Source: Bdellovibrionales bacterium GWA2_49_15
GTDB lineage: Bacteria > Bdellovibrionota > Bacteriovoracia > Bacteriovoracales > Bacteriovoracaceae
Assembly (NCBI GenBank): GCA_001769855.1
Contig: MEPP01000011.1
Span: 156,096 to 220,095 of the forward strand
Direction of reading: 5' to 3'
DNA length: 64,000 nucleotides
The position numbers were made by a program, and so were the translations under genes. Positions 45,133 through 53,352 of the stretch are shown here, in pieces. Each line of letters starts with the position of its first letter. The first letter of the stretch is position 1. The notes beneath the pieces are model-generated. The model saw nothing but the letters and a program-made list of their open reading frames with translations, made no database searches and was not told the DNA's origin.

Positions 45133-45963
45133 GTGAATTTAAAAAATCTCAAGAATGAAGTGTTGATACAAAATACTAAAAATCTGATCAAAGAAGAAAA
45201 TCGTATTCTCTCCAGAGTGCTGGCACATTTCTTAGAAATTGAAGCGCGCAAGCTTTATCTTGAACTTGGGTATGGCAGCCTTTTTTTGTTTGCGGTGAAG
45301 GAACTTGGATATTCTGAAGCGTCGGCGCAACGACGAATTGAGGCCATGCGCTTTTTGCAAAAGACGCCGGAAGCACGACCTATTGTTGAGAAGGGCAATC
45401 TCAATTTAAGCAAACTCTCGCTTCTCGAGCGTTTATCCAAAGAAGCAAAGGGGAGTCATGGGCAAAATGTCGAGGCCCTCAATCTTCTTCAAGAAACAGA
45501 AGCAACTTCCGCTGCGGAAGTTGAGGATAAGTTGCGCGGGCATTTCAAGCTGGAGAATAAAAAGCGCGTGATAAGAATCGAAGTTGATGAGCAAACTTAC
45601 CAACTGTGGATGAAGGCCAAGGCACGTTTACGCGAAGTCAAAGATGCAGCAACCTTAAAAAAGTTGTGTGAGTCCCTAGAAAGCAACGCGGTCACAAAAC
45701 CTCACACGCTCGTGCGCCAGTCACCGACAACACGGATCGCTGGTACTGTTCTTCGGCGTGAACTTTTACACAAGGCCGAGCATCGCTGTGAGTATGTTAG
45801 TCCTATCACGAATAAGCGCTGTGAAAGCGCGCATTTCCTTCAGTGCGATCACGTTACCCCGTACTTCCTCGGCGGAAAAACGGTGCAGCAAAATATGCGC
45901 GTTTTGTGTGCCCCACACAATCAGCTTATCTTCAGGCAGTTGGCCTCTGAGGGATGCACATAG
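45133..45963 (+). CDS. HNH endonuclease-domain protein
   Basis: A 276-residue protein. The GTG at 45133 has AGGAGG at ideal distance. Residues ~1-165 are helical, with a region resembling the N-terminal part of HNH-associated families (LGYSEASAQRRIEAMRFL). The C-terminus is an HNH nuclease module: HRCEYVS, a second Cys, QCDHVTPYFLGG and NMRVLCAPHNQL. Proteins of this build are often multicopy and can be mobile or defence-related. It sits between two copies of the conserved upstream element. Confidence 0.85.
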   Translation: MNLKNLKNEVLIQNTKNLIKEENRILSRVLAHFLEIEARKLYLELGYGSLFLFAVKELGYSEASAQRRIEAMRFLQKTPEARPIVEKGNLNLSKLSLLERLSKEAKGSHGQNVEALNLLQETEATSAAEVEDKLRGHFKLENKKRVIRIEVDEQTYQLWMKAKARLREVKDAATLKKLCESLESNAVTKPHTLVRQSPTTRIAGTVLRRELLHKAEHRCEYVSPITNKRCESAHFLQCDHVTPYFLGGKTVQQNMRVLCAPHNQLIFRQLASEGCT

Positions 45964-45973
45964 GCAACGGGCC

Positions 45974-46070
45974 CTGCCATCTTTTTGAGGCAGTTCCCGG
46001 CCGGTCTTTTTCCGTAAAACTGCCTACGAATTTTCGCTATCTTTTAAGAAAAGAGTTGGAGGAGGGGTCT
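45974..46070 (+). promoter_or_regulatory. Conserved upstream element, copy 2
   Basis: CTGCC (45974-45978), GGCAG (45989-45993) and CTGCC (46020-46024) with 10- and 26-base spacing. AGGCAGTT/AACTGCCT form an 8-bp inverted repeat. It ends with GGAGGAGGGG just before the ATG at 46071. It is nearly identical to copy 3 over ~110 bases. Confidence 0.7.
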
Positions 46071-46952
46071 ATGAAAACGAAAATGCCAGTCTTGATTCTT
46101 GTATTGCTTGCCACTTTCCTGGCCAATGCCAGTGAAACCGATCGCCTGGCCTGTGATAGCTTTCGCGCCGTTCATGGAGCGCGCTACGAAAAGATTAAGA
46201 GATCGGCCCAAGATTTTTTGAGTGTTGCTGGTCCCGACCATCGCGCGAATCAGAGTTTTTTAAAACGAGTACTACCGAGTCTGAAAATACTCACTAAAAA
46301 ATATAAAAATCTTCTTGATCATCTCGGCCTCGGCGATGATACGGGAGAGATGCGCAAAATTCTGAAGGAAGAATATTCTACGAAAGCTTTAAAGCTGCTT
46401 TATGCTGCCGGCCTTTCTGAGAGTATGAATTTGCGAAGTACCCCTTGCGGCGAAATGAGTCGTGACATCTGTCGAATAAACGCTGATGTCTATCTTGTGG
46501 GAGATGACGCCCTTCCTTGGAATCCCACGCTCGAATTTAATGTTCAGTATCGACTGTTGGGTGGTAATTCGAGAGATTTCACTCCTATCGGAATTAGCAA
46601 TATTGAAATCTTAAATGGGAGTACCAATCTCGGCACCGCCTTTGATGCCAAAGTGAGAAGTACCCAGTTGGCATTAGACCAGGGCCTGGCGCGTTCCGAG
46701 AGTGAAGCGCGTCTGGAAGGCCGCAGGAAAGAGTTAGAAGAGGCCAAGCTCAAGCAACGTATGGCAAGTCTAACGCGTAAGCAATTCATCGAGGAAGAGT
46801 TGACGGTCGAGCAGCGAGCTGCCTGCGGGATGGTGGCAACTGCCTCCAGGTTTAATACCGATCGTATGATTTCCCAGGCCCGTAGTTTGGAACTGCCAAC
46901 GGCAATGCACACAACCAAGGTAGAGGGAAGTGGAGTTGTTCAAGAGAGATGA
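46071..46952 (+). CDS. Secreted protein of unknown function, tandem paralogue A (293 aa)
   Basis: ATG 46071 follows GGAGGAGGGG and starts a signal peptide (MKTKMPVLILVLLATFLANA). The mature protein is largely helical, with conserved blocks shared with the next gene: DRLACDS at its N-terminus, FLKRVLPSL, and near the C-terminus QFIEEELTVEQRAAC. No family is recognised. It is the same length as its downstream neighbour and clearly arose with it by tandem duplication, but the middle parts have diverged widely. Confidence 0.8.
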   Translation: MKTKMPVLILVLLATFLANASETDRLACDSFRAVHGARYEKIKRSAQDFLSVAGPDHRANQSFLKRVLPSLKILTKKYKNLLDHLGLGDDTGEMRKILKEEYSTKALKLLYAAGLSESMNLRSTPCGEMSRDICRINADVYLVGDDALPWNPTLEFNVQYRLLGGNSRDFTPIGISNIEILNGSTNLGTAFDAKVRSTQLALDQGLARSESEARLEGRRKELEEAKLKQRMASLTRKQFIEEELTVEQRAACGMVATASRFNTDRMISQARSLELPTAMHTTKVEGSGVVQER

Positions 46953-46959
46953 GGAGGCG

Positions 46960-47056
46960 CTGCCATCTTTTTGAGGCAGTTCCCGGCCGGTCTTTTTCCA
47001 TAAAACTGCCTACGAATTCTCGCTATATTTTAAGAAAAGAGTTGGAGGAGGGGTCT
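46960..47056 (+). promoter_or_regulatory. Conserved upstream element, copy 3
   Basis: CTGCC (46960-46964), GGCAG (46975-46979) and CTGCC (47006-47010) with the same 10- and 26-base spacing, a TATATT near 47024-47029, and GGAGGAGGGG before the ATG at 47057. It overlaps nothing coding and starts right after the stop of paralogue A. Confidence 0.7.
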
Positions 47057-47938
47057 ATGAAAACCAAAATGCTAATCTTGATTCTTGTATTACTTGCCAC
47101 GTCTCTGGTTAAGGCAAGTGAAGTTGACAGACTTGCCTGTGACAGCGTTCGCGCTGTTCACGGAGTACGCTATGACAATATCAAAGAGGAAGCCAAAACC
47201 TTTTTGCGTGACGCCGGTCCTGCTCATCTTGCCAATCAAAATCTTCTCAAACGTACGCTTCCACGTTTGCAAGCGCTTACTAAAAAGTATCAGCAACTCG
47301 TAGATCATCTGCCGGGCCACGGTGAGATTGAGATGCGTAAAATGCTGGTTCAGGAATTCTTTACAAAGGCCCAAGGGATGCTTCATGCCGCCGGAGTTTC
47401 TTACGCCGGCATCTTGCGCTCGTCACCTTGCTCAAACCTGGGTGGATGCAATATTGAAAATGCGGTTATTCTCAATGGTCTCGATTCGCTTCCATGGAGT
47501 CCTTCAATGGAATTCAAGGTACGTCATAAGATATCTCGTGATGCCATCAGTATTCCTGAAGAGCACGTTTCACGATTCCTCGGATTCTCGAAAGTTAACC
47601 TTCTTAGTGGGACATCAGATATCGGTTCTGCTTTAGATGCCAAAGTGGCTGCCGCTCAACTGGAGTTGGTACAGGCCCACGCTCAAGGCAAGAGTGAAGA
47701 CGCTTTGGCCTATAAGATAACCAGTTTAGGAGATGCCTGGTCTTATCAGCGTGTTGCCACCCAACCCAAACACCAATTTATTGAGGAGGAACTAACTTTG
47801 GAACAGCGTACGACTTGTGACACGACCACGTCTTCGGTAAAAACCGATTCAGAAAAAGTGGTCTCTCATGGTCGCAAGATGATTTCGTTTACGGGCGAGG
47901 TCACGCAGGCCCGTTCTGTGAGTTCTGTGCAGAGATAA
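47057..47938 (+). CDS. Secreted protein of unknown function, tandem paralogue B (293 aa)
   Basis: Signal peptide MKTKMLILILVLLATSLVKA. Shared blocks with paralogue A are DRLACDS, AVHGVRYD, LPRLQALTKKYQ, LPWSPSMEFKV and QFIEEELTLEQRTTC. The mature chain is predicted helical with a few cysteines. The gene is preceded by its own copy of the conserved upstream element, so the two paralogues are probably separate but co-regulated transcription units. Function unknown. Confidence 0.8.
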   Translation: MKTKMLILILVLLATSLVKASEVDRLACDSVRAVHGVRYDNIKEEAKTFLRDAGPAHLANQNLLKRTLPRLQALTKKYQQLVDHLPGHGEIEMRKMLVQEFFTKAQGMLHAAGVSYAGILRSSPCSNLGGCNIENAVILNGLDSLPWSPSMEFKVRHKISRDAISIPEEHVSRFLGFSKVNLLSGTSDIGSALDAKVAAAQLELVQAHAQGKSEDALAYKITSLGDAWSYQRVATQPKHQFIEEELTLEQRTTCDTTTSSVKTDSEKVVSHGRKMISFTGEVTQARSVSSVQR

Positions 47939-47951
47939 GGGGCAAAAAAAA

Positions 47952-48803
47952 TTAACTTCGAGGAATCAAAAAACAGCCAAGATGAGTTAGCGATCGGGGA
48001 GTGATATTCCAAATCAAGGTTCCCGAAATTTCTTTGCCATCACGGGAAAAGATATAGGTGCGGTCGCGCAAATCGCGGTCCGTACTCATGACCGTATTGG
48101 GATCATAGTGTTTTAAGGTGAGCTGGCGGAGGTAACCTTGACTATCCCGTTCAACACTCAGCCCGGTTACCATGGTGACATGATCGTGTACCAGCATGAG
48201 GGGAAATTCCCCGCGTCTTAAGTCCTGGTAGATCGAGGTGAGCTGGGCCAAAAGATGGCGATTTAATTTTTGCGGATCGGATAAAGGGCCTTTGAAAAAA
48301 AAGGTCCCGCCCTTGGGGAGAATTTCGGTGATGGCCAAGGTGACGTTGTAAGAAAGGGACCGCTGTCTCAAAAGGTCCTCCTGCTCCTGACATAACTGGC
48401 GCAAGGAGCTGTAGCCGTCGATGGCAATTTTTCCCTTGCAATCATTGTGATGCAGTCGAACCGCTCGACTGATTCTGGCGCGCAATTTTGCCTTGCTCAT
48501 TTTCTTTTTTTCCGGCCGAAAGGTGATATGGGATTTGAAGGCCGCCGCCACGCCCATCATGCCCTGGCAGGCCCCGCGTGAATCGGCAACCTGGGCCAAA
48601 ATGGCGAGATAAGGGTTCAGGCCGGTGTGGCCTTTAAAGCTATCATTGGAAAAACATAAGGAGTCCTCCAAAGCATCAAAGTCGTTGCTCACTTGCTCGG
48701 TAAACAGTGTGCGCGTATCAATTTTGTTGTCCCTGGCGTAGGCGAAGGGGAGGAGGGAAAAGGCGCAGCTCAGAATCAGGAAATTCAGAAATATTCGAGT
48801 CAT
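47952..48803 (-). CDS. Secreted protein with possible papain-like Cys-His-Asp layout
   Basis: A 283-residue exported protein (signal IFLNFLILSCAFSLLPFAYA). GACQGMMGVAAAF (~78), LMLVHDHVTMVTGL (~200) and LKHYDPNT (~227) follow the Cys-His-Asp/Asn order and spacing of C39- or papain-like folds, and cysteines elsewhere may form disulfides. I cannot name a family, so hydrolase activity is a guess. A 9-bp inverted repeat lies 28 bases upstream of its ATG. Confidence 0.7.
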   Translation of the reverse strand: MTRIFLNFLILSCAFSLLPFAYARDNKIDTRTLFTEQVSNDFDALEDSLCFSNDSFKGHTGLNPYLAILAQVADSRGACQGMMGVAAAFKSHITFRPEKKKMSKAKLRARISRAVRLHHNDCKGKIAIDGYSSLRQLCQEQEDLLRQRSLSYNVTLAITEILPKGGTFFFKGPLSDPQKLNRHLLAQLTSIYQDLRRGEFPLMLVHDHVTMVTGLSVERDSQGYLRQLTLKHYDPNTVMSTDRDLRDRTYIFSRDGKEISGTLIWNITPRSLTHLGCFLIPRS

Positions 48804-48830
48804 TTTTGCCCCCCGGAAAAACCCATTCGA

Positions 48831-48861
48831 CCATACTGCAAAGGCGGATTAAGCAGTATGG
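48831..48861. other. Perfect 9-bp inverted repeat between two minus-strand genes
   Basis: CCATACTGC (48831-48839) and GCAGTATGG (48853-48861) with a 13-base loop. It lies just after the HAD gene stop and just before the start of the secreted-protein gene. No T-run follows on the minus strand, so it may be an operator for the downstream gene rather than an intrinsic terminator. Confidence 0.5.
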
Positions 48862-48873
48862 AGTATGAATTCT

Positions 48874-49509
48874 TTACATTGAGGCGGTCAAAAGCGAATC
48901 GGTCAAACCGGTAAAGGTATCAAAGGATGGGACGTGAGGGACCTGACCGAATCCATAGCTCACATGAATAAAGGGGATTCCTGCCTCTTTGGCGGAGGTA
49001 TAGTCACCCATGGTATCTCCAATATAGACAGGGGCCTTCAGTCCATTTCGGGCAGAGATCGTTTTTAAATTTTCACTTTTTCTTTTCCCGGTCCGCCCCC
49101 AGGATTCGTAATCTTTAAAGTAAGGATGGAAACCTGAAAACTCCAAAAACGTTTCAATATATCCATCCTGGCAGTTGCTGACGATGAAGATGGGATAGCA
49201 CCGTCCCAGCTTTTCCAGGCCGTTTTTGACTCCCCTATAAATCGTCCCGCCCAACTTTCTGATGAGCAAATTATCCTCAACGGCGGTTTGTTCGGATAAG
49301 ACGGCCAGGGTTTGGGAGTCCAGTCCCTTGAAGACTTCGCTAATGCATTCGTGATGGGATTTTCCCGCCACTTTCCTGATGTCATCCGGGACAATCTGCC
49401 GAAACTCAATCATATTTCTTTCGAGGACCTTATTCCAGGCAAGGGCACAAGCGGAGCAGGTGTCCCAGAGAGTGCCGTCCAGATCAAAAATGAGGGAATC
49501 ATATTTCAT
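48874..49509 (-). CDS. HAD-superfamily phosphatase (phosphoglycolate phosphatase-like)
   Basis: A 211-residue HAD hydrolase with all four motifs: FDLDGTLWDT (I), IVSNCQDG (II), Lys in RKSENLK (III) and YIGDTMGDYTSAKEAG (IV), plus a helical cap between I and II. Such enzymes remove phosphate from small metabolites; phosphoglycolate is the common guess. It starts one base after the stop of the AbiEii-like gene, so it may be co-transcribed with the abiE pair. Confidence 0.9.
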   Translation of the reverse strand: MKYDSLIFDLDGTLWDTCSACALAWNKVLERNMIEFRQIVPDDIRKVAGKSHHECISEVFKGLDSQTLAVLSEQTAVEDNLLIRKLGGTIYRGVKNGLEKLGRCYPIFIVSNCQDGYIETFLEFSGFHPYFKDYESWGRTGKRKSENLKTISARNGLKAPVYIGDTMGDYTSAKEAGIPFIHVSYGFGQVPHVPSFDTFTGLTDSLLTASM

Positions 49510-49510
49510 A

Positions 49511-50374
49511 TTAAAGCCTGGAAGTGATTTGTTTAAAAAACTCCGCCGACCATAGATTTAAAGCGTAGGGGTCTGAGATAAAGGGAATGACGTCTCTCTT
49601 GGCCTGGGCCCAGTCGAGGGATTCAAACTTGGCATTCAAGAGTTTTTTTAGTCTGGGGGAATCCAGTTTCTCGCCCAGGGGCAGATGGCCACTTTGGTGC
49701 ATCTTGGCCTCAAGATAGGGGAGATCCGGCTTGACCTCTTTTTTCATGTACCAGAGGAAATCGTAAAAATCCCGTCCTTTGACCCGTCCGCTTTTGTACT
49801 GGCGGCAAAGGACCGCATGCAGTTTTCCGGCAAAAAGCGAAGGCAGCGTCAGAATGCGAAAGCTAAACGGAATGGGGAGCATGAGGAAGGTGCTCTCGGT
49901 TTGACCCGGTGGCCGTGGGGGATCAGTATCAATTTCCAATTTAATTTTCAGTAGCTCATTTTTATGGGTGCCCGAACTGGGGTTGCTCAGACCTTCGATG
50001 GATAAAAGTAGCTCCAGCGTGTTGGCCTTCAGGAAAGCGGATTCCACCGGCGTTTCCATGTTCTTTATCTGTTTTTCTGTTTTCAAGCTGAGTCCGTAAG
50101 TCACGAACTCATCCTCGATGCCTTTGAGATAACTGCTTAAGTCGAAGTCTGGATTTGGGGCCAGCAAGGTGAAATCCAAATCTTCCGAGAAGCGATCAAG
50201 TTTGTGAGCGATTCGCAGGGCGGTGCCGCCATAAAAAGCGGCCTTGATAAAAAAATCCTGGCGGGACAAACCGAGCAGGGCAATTTCTTGGATGATCTCT
50301 TTTAAAGCATTTTTATAATGCTCGGGAGTCTTGCACTGATAGGGGGCCAGCATTTCCTTGATCGCCTGGTGCAT
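49511..50374 (-). CDS. abiEii: AbiEii-type nucleotidyltransferase toxin
   Basis: A 287-residue protein of the AbiEii/AbiGii family. The nucleotidyltransferase core is GGTALRIAHKLDRFSEDLDF (GG plus D-x-D, ~65-85), followed by the basic region KSGRVKGRDFYDFLWY typical of the family. AbiEii toxins are type IV toxin-antitoxin nucleotidyltransferases, and some give phage abortive infection. ATG 50374 lies one base after the stop of the AbiEi-like gene. An in-frame extension to 50458 would overlap that gene and was rejected. Confidence 0.9.
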   Translation of the reverse strand: MHQAIKEMLAPYQCKTPEHYKNALKEIIQEIALLGLSRQDFFIKAAFYGGTALRIAHKLDRFSEDLDFTLLAPNPDFDLSSYLKGIEDEFVTYGLSLKTEKQIKNMETPVESAFLKANTLELLLSIEGLSNPSSGTHKNELLKIKLEIDTDPPRPPGQTESTFLMLPIPFSFRILTLPSLFAGKLHAVLCRQYKSGRVKGRDFYDFLWYMKKEVKPDLPYLEAKMHQSGHLPLGEKLDSPRLKKLLNAKFESLDWAQAKRDVIPFISDPYALNLWSAEFFKQITSRL

Positions 50375-50375
50375 C

Positions 50376-51005
50376 TCAACTTTTCCTCGTGTTAAGGGCG
50401 AGTAAGGCATCGAGGAGAGCGCGGGTACTGGCCCTCTGGTAAACTTTGGATAATTCAAAAAGCAAACCGGTATCCAGCTCTAACAGGTCAGACTCTTCGA
50501 TGCGTAAATCTTGGTGTAAAAATTCCAAGGCCGCCTTTTCATCTTTGAATTTTTGCAGGTAGGCCAGATCGCAAAGCGCTTTTTCCTTGCTGGCCATGAA
50601 AAAGTTTCCCAACTCTGTTTGGTGAAATTTTAATCCTACCGGATAAAGCTCTTTGGCCAGATACTTGTAGTGAAAGGTACCGACCGGCGTGGTGAAATTT
50701 TTATCGCGCTTAAAGCAGATGCAGGTGACCGTTTCCACGCGCTCGGGAATCATGCCGTGATAGGACAGGGCATACTCAAAGGAAATTGCCGATGGCCCGT
50801 AGATCATGCCCGAGAGCACCTCTTTGGAGTAAGGCCGTTTATATTTTTCGCCGGGAAGATAAAGTCCCTGCTTAATGTGCAGGAGATCGCCGGAGCGGAC
50901 GAGATTTTTGAGCTTGTCCCGCGCCGCCTTGTGCCCGGAATATAAGCTCAGGAGAAACTCGGTCGTGAGGTAGGGGGATTCTACATTTTGGAGTATTTCT
51001 TCCAT
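50376..51005 (-). CDS. abiEi: AbiEi-type antitoxin/repressor
   Basis: A 209-residue protein matching AbiEi antitoxins. It has an N-terminal winged helix-turn-helix (LLSLYSGHKAARDKLKNLVR, SGDLLHIKQGLYLPG), then the family core ISFEYALSYHGMIPERVETV and FHYKYLAKELYPVG. AbiEi neutralises AbiEii and represses the operon by binding inverted repeats at the promoter. Fitting operators lie immediately upstream (51013-51088). Confidence 0.9.
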   Translation of the reverse strand: MEEILQNVESPYLTTEFLLSLYSGHKAARDKLKNLVRSGDLLHIKQGLYLPGEKYKRPYSKEVLSGMIYGPSAISFEYALSYHGMIPERVETVTCICFKRDKNFTTPVGTFHYKYLAKELYPVGLKFHQTELGNFFMASKEKALCDLAYLQKFKDEKAALEFLHQDLRIEESDLLELDTGLLFELSKVYQRASTRALLDALLALNTRKS

Positions 51006-51012
51006 ATAAACT

Positions 51013-51088
51013 CTGATATATAGAGATATATTCTATATATCAGCATTATATCTTATTTATTAAGCCTGTAAATAGAATAATATTCTAT
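51013..51088. promoter_or_regulatory. Probable AbiEi operator: two inverted repeats
   Basis: CTGATATATAGA (51013-51024) and TCTATATATCAG (51032-51043) form a perfect 12-bp inverted repeat with a 7-base spacer. A second, ATAGAAT-AAT-ATTCTAT, is at 51072-51088. TTCTATATAT recurs in both. The position directly before abiEi fits autorepression. Confidence 0.75.
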
Positions 51089-51210
51089 ATATTGGATAAA
51101 ATATCATTTGTCTAGTATATGTATGGGATTATACCAGCAGGAACTTCTACATCGGCTGCAAAAAAGTGTTATTCTCCACCTAATAAAGAAACCAAACCAA
51201 CGGGAGTTTT

Positions 51211-51708
51211 ATGGCGAGTATCACATTAAAAGGTAACAAGATATCAACCTTGGGCAATCTGCCAGCAGTGGGAAGTACGGCCCCCGCTTTCAAATTGACC
51301 AAAACAGATTTGAGTGACGTGACACTGGAGACGTACAAGGGAAAGAGAAAAGTTCTCAATGTTTTCCCCAGCGTCGATACACCCACCTGTGCGGCATCCG
51401 TCAGGAAGTTCAACGTTGAGGCGTCTTCCCTGCCCAATACGGTTGTTCTTTGCATCTCGGCCGATCTGCCTTTTGCCTTAAAGCGCTTTTGTGGGGCGGA
51501 GGGGATTAATAACGTGGAGGCCCTGAGCACTTTTAGAAGTACCTTCGCCAAAGATTATAATCTGCAAATTGCCGATTCGGTTTTGGCCGGACTTTGCTCA
51601 CGCTCCGTTATCGTTTTAGATGAAAACAATAAAGTGCTTTATGCCGAGCAGGTTCCAGAAATCGCCCAGGAACCTGATTACACGAAGGCCGTGCAAACCT
51701 TAAAATAA
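51211..51708 (+). CDS. tpx: Thiol peroxidase
   Basis: A 165-residue atypical 2-Cys peroxiredoxin. The peroxidatic C60 lies in SVDTPTCAASVR and the resolving C94 in KRFCGAEG, spaced as in E. coli Tpx. It reduces hydrogen and alkyl peroxides using thioredoxin. Full length, with a GGGAG site before the ATG and a strong terminator after the stop. It is a single-gene unit divergent from abiE. Confidence 0.97.
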   Translation: MASITLKGNKISTLGNLPAVGSTAPAFKLTKTDLSDVTLETYKGKRKVLNVFPSVDTPTCAASVRKFNVEASSLPNTVVLCISADLPFALKRFCGAEGINNVEALSTFRSTFAKDYNLQIADSVLAGLCSRSVIVLDENNKVLYAEQVPEIAQEPDYTKAVQTLK

Positions 51709-51730
51709 TCAGACTTTCATTCTCCTTGTC

Positions 51731-51760
51731 AGAGGCCGGCCTTGCTGGCCTCTTTTTTTC
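51731..51760 (+). terminator. Intrinsic terminator after tpx
   Basis: AGAGGCC (51731-51737) pairs with GGCCTCT (51747-51753) around a nine-base loop, and a run of seven or more T follows. Confidence 0.88.
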
Positions 51761-51814
51761 GTACCTTATTGTTCCTGAAACTGGATCATCTTTGCATAGC
51801 GGAGGAAATGGGTG

Positions 51815-52070
51815 TTACCAGCGAAGCTCATTACCAAATTGTTTCCAGAAATTACCAAACGTTTCTGAAACCCGAATCTCTTTGAAGGCGGCATCTGCCG
51901 GAATATCAATGTCCTGGTCCAGTCCCGAATTGAATAGACGGAAACAGGCAGAGCCGCAAGCAACTCATTTTGCGAAACTCCTTCGCGAAAAAGCTCTTAC
52001 CGCCTTACTTAAAAGGGTGCATGGCCGACAAGGCTTATCCGGGATTTTCTCAATAAGAGACTTTCTCCAA
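51815..52070 (-). pseudogene. Possible decayed gene on the minus strand
   Basis: A frame ending at TAA 51815-51817 has good coding character (CFRLFNSGLDQDIDIPADAAF and FKEIRVSETFGNFWKQ). It is closed upstream by an in-frame TGA at 51965-51967, beyond which the same frame stays open for about 35 more codons. No start or ribosome-binding site fits the downstream part. It may be the 3' remnant of a lost gene; the family is unknown. The rest of 51761-52329 shows no gene. Confidence 0.3.
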
Positions 52071-52278
52071 AGTTAAAAAAAAGAATCAGCGCCAGAAATC
52101 CAAAAATTGATGAAAGAACAGATGGTAAGGAAGGGCGCGATTCGAAGGCAGATTTCGTGAAGAAAATTTGAAAAAATAGATAACCCACATAATTGATACA
52201 ATAAAGGCTGCGGAATGCTTCAGAAAGGCAATTTTTTTATATTAGACCCAAATTAATCGATGCGAGTAAGAATATTGG

Positions 52279-52306
52279 TTAATTCGCAATTGTTTTAAAC
52301 CGATAA
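52279..52306 (+). promoter_or_regulatory. Weak FliA-like promoter candidate before the AT-rich operon
   Basis: ACCGATAA (52299-52306) matches 7 of 8 bases of the sigma-28 -10 element, with a poor -35 (TTAATTCG, 52279-52286) at the same 12-base spacing seen before flagellin. It lies 23 bases before the first start codon of the operon. Confidence 0.25.
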
Positions 52307-52329
52307 CTTATTGTAAAAGCGAGGGTCTG

Positions 52330-53352
52330 ATGAAGTTTGGTGTTGAAGAAGAATTCTTTCTGCTGGACAGGGATGACTACGTAACAGGTAGAAACCAAAG
52401 GGTCTTCATGCGGGAAGCAGCCAATGTTTTAAGCTCAAAAATTAGAGAGAGAAATGAAATTGATAATTTACCGGAAAAAATAAATCGAGATTATGAAAAT
52501 GGATATCTCAGTATTAAATTTGATTCAACTTTCAATACGCTTGAAATTGCATACCCCCCTTTTGAAAATCTTGCACCATTTGAGAACCTAAGCAGAGAGA
52601 TTTTTTCTAAACTTAAACTACTGTCAGAAACAATGGGTCTGGAAATTGTTCGCAAAGGGTATTTGCCAATCCCCGTGAACGAGAATTCATTTTTTAAAAA
52701 AAATAATGTGAAGAAAACTACAGAAAGAGTTCCTGCTGCGATTCTCCCATATGATCAGTTTTATCACGGAAGATCTTGTGGCACACATATCCATTTGGAT
52801 TTTGATATAGATTTGGGATTTAGGAACTTGAGGGCCTACTATGCATTAGAACCACTATTGTCGATGCTTTACTCTAATAGCCAACGTTCGGAAGCTCACA
52901 ATTATAGACTTTTGTTGCTTCAAAATGCATTCAATCCAGACTACATTTTTTATGGTTTTCCAGAAATAATCTTTGAAAATAACAACATCTACAATGATCA
53001 TAAATTAAAAAATAAACAAACTTGGCGGGATTATTCACTCATCGTTCCCCGAACAAATAAAACTTGGGAGTTTCGAGCATCTTGCGTTCAGGAGAATTTG
53101 GAAAAATTGTATGAATTAATTACTGTCAGAGCAAACCTTGTCACAGCGATAAACGATAAGTTGGTTAATGTAGATACCTTAACTAAGATGGCAACCAGGG
53201 AGTATTTTTTGACTGCGATTCGTTCATTAACTGACGCAAAACTAAAACAATACATACGTGAATTAGAGTCCAGCGGGGTATTTGATATCCTTTGCGATCA
53301 TCAAGGGCTGGATATGCTTATAAATAATCTTATTAAAACGCAAAATTTATGA
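52330..53352 (+). CDS. Glutamate-cysteine ligase (GCS2)-like carboxylate-amine ligase
   Basis: A 340-residue protein of the GCS2/YbdK fold. Hallmarks are FGVEEEFFLLD at the N-terminus (metal-binding glutamates), SCGTHIHLDFD (~153) and WRDYSLIVPRTNKTWEFRAS (~236). The family forms an amide bond between a glutamate-like carboxylate and an amine using ATP. Codon use is strongly AT-rich, unlike the left flank. It overlaps the next gene by 4 bases. Neither glutathione synthetase nor other thiol genes are near, so a dedicated small-molecule or peptide product is possible. Confidence 0.85.
   Translation: MKFGVEEEFFLLDRDDYVTGRNQRVFMREAANVLSSKIRERNEIDNLPEKINRDYENGYLSIKFDSTFNTLEIAYPPFENLAPFENLSREIFSKLKLLSETMGLEIVRKGYLPIPVNENSFFKKNNVKKTTERVPAAILPYDQFYHGRSCGTHIHLDFDIDLGFRNLRAYYALEPLLSMLYSNSQRSEAHNYRLLLLQNAFNPDYIFYGFPEIIFENNNIYNDHKLKNKQTWRDYSLIVPRTNKTWEFRASCVQENLEKLYELITVRANLVTAINDKLVNVDTLTKMATREYFLTAIRSLTDAKLKQYIRELESSGVFDILCDHQGLDMLINNLIKTQNL

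Noticed and set aside
45954..46070. N-terminal extension of paralogue A upstream of 46071
   Set aside because: It translates the conserved regulatory element. The internal ATG with GGAGGAGGGG and signal peptide is the true start. The same applies to the extension before 47057.
51726..52076. 116-codon plus-strand frame after tpx
   Set aside because: It begins inside the tpx terminator, and its composition is poor. The opposite strand has better coding character over part of it.
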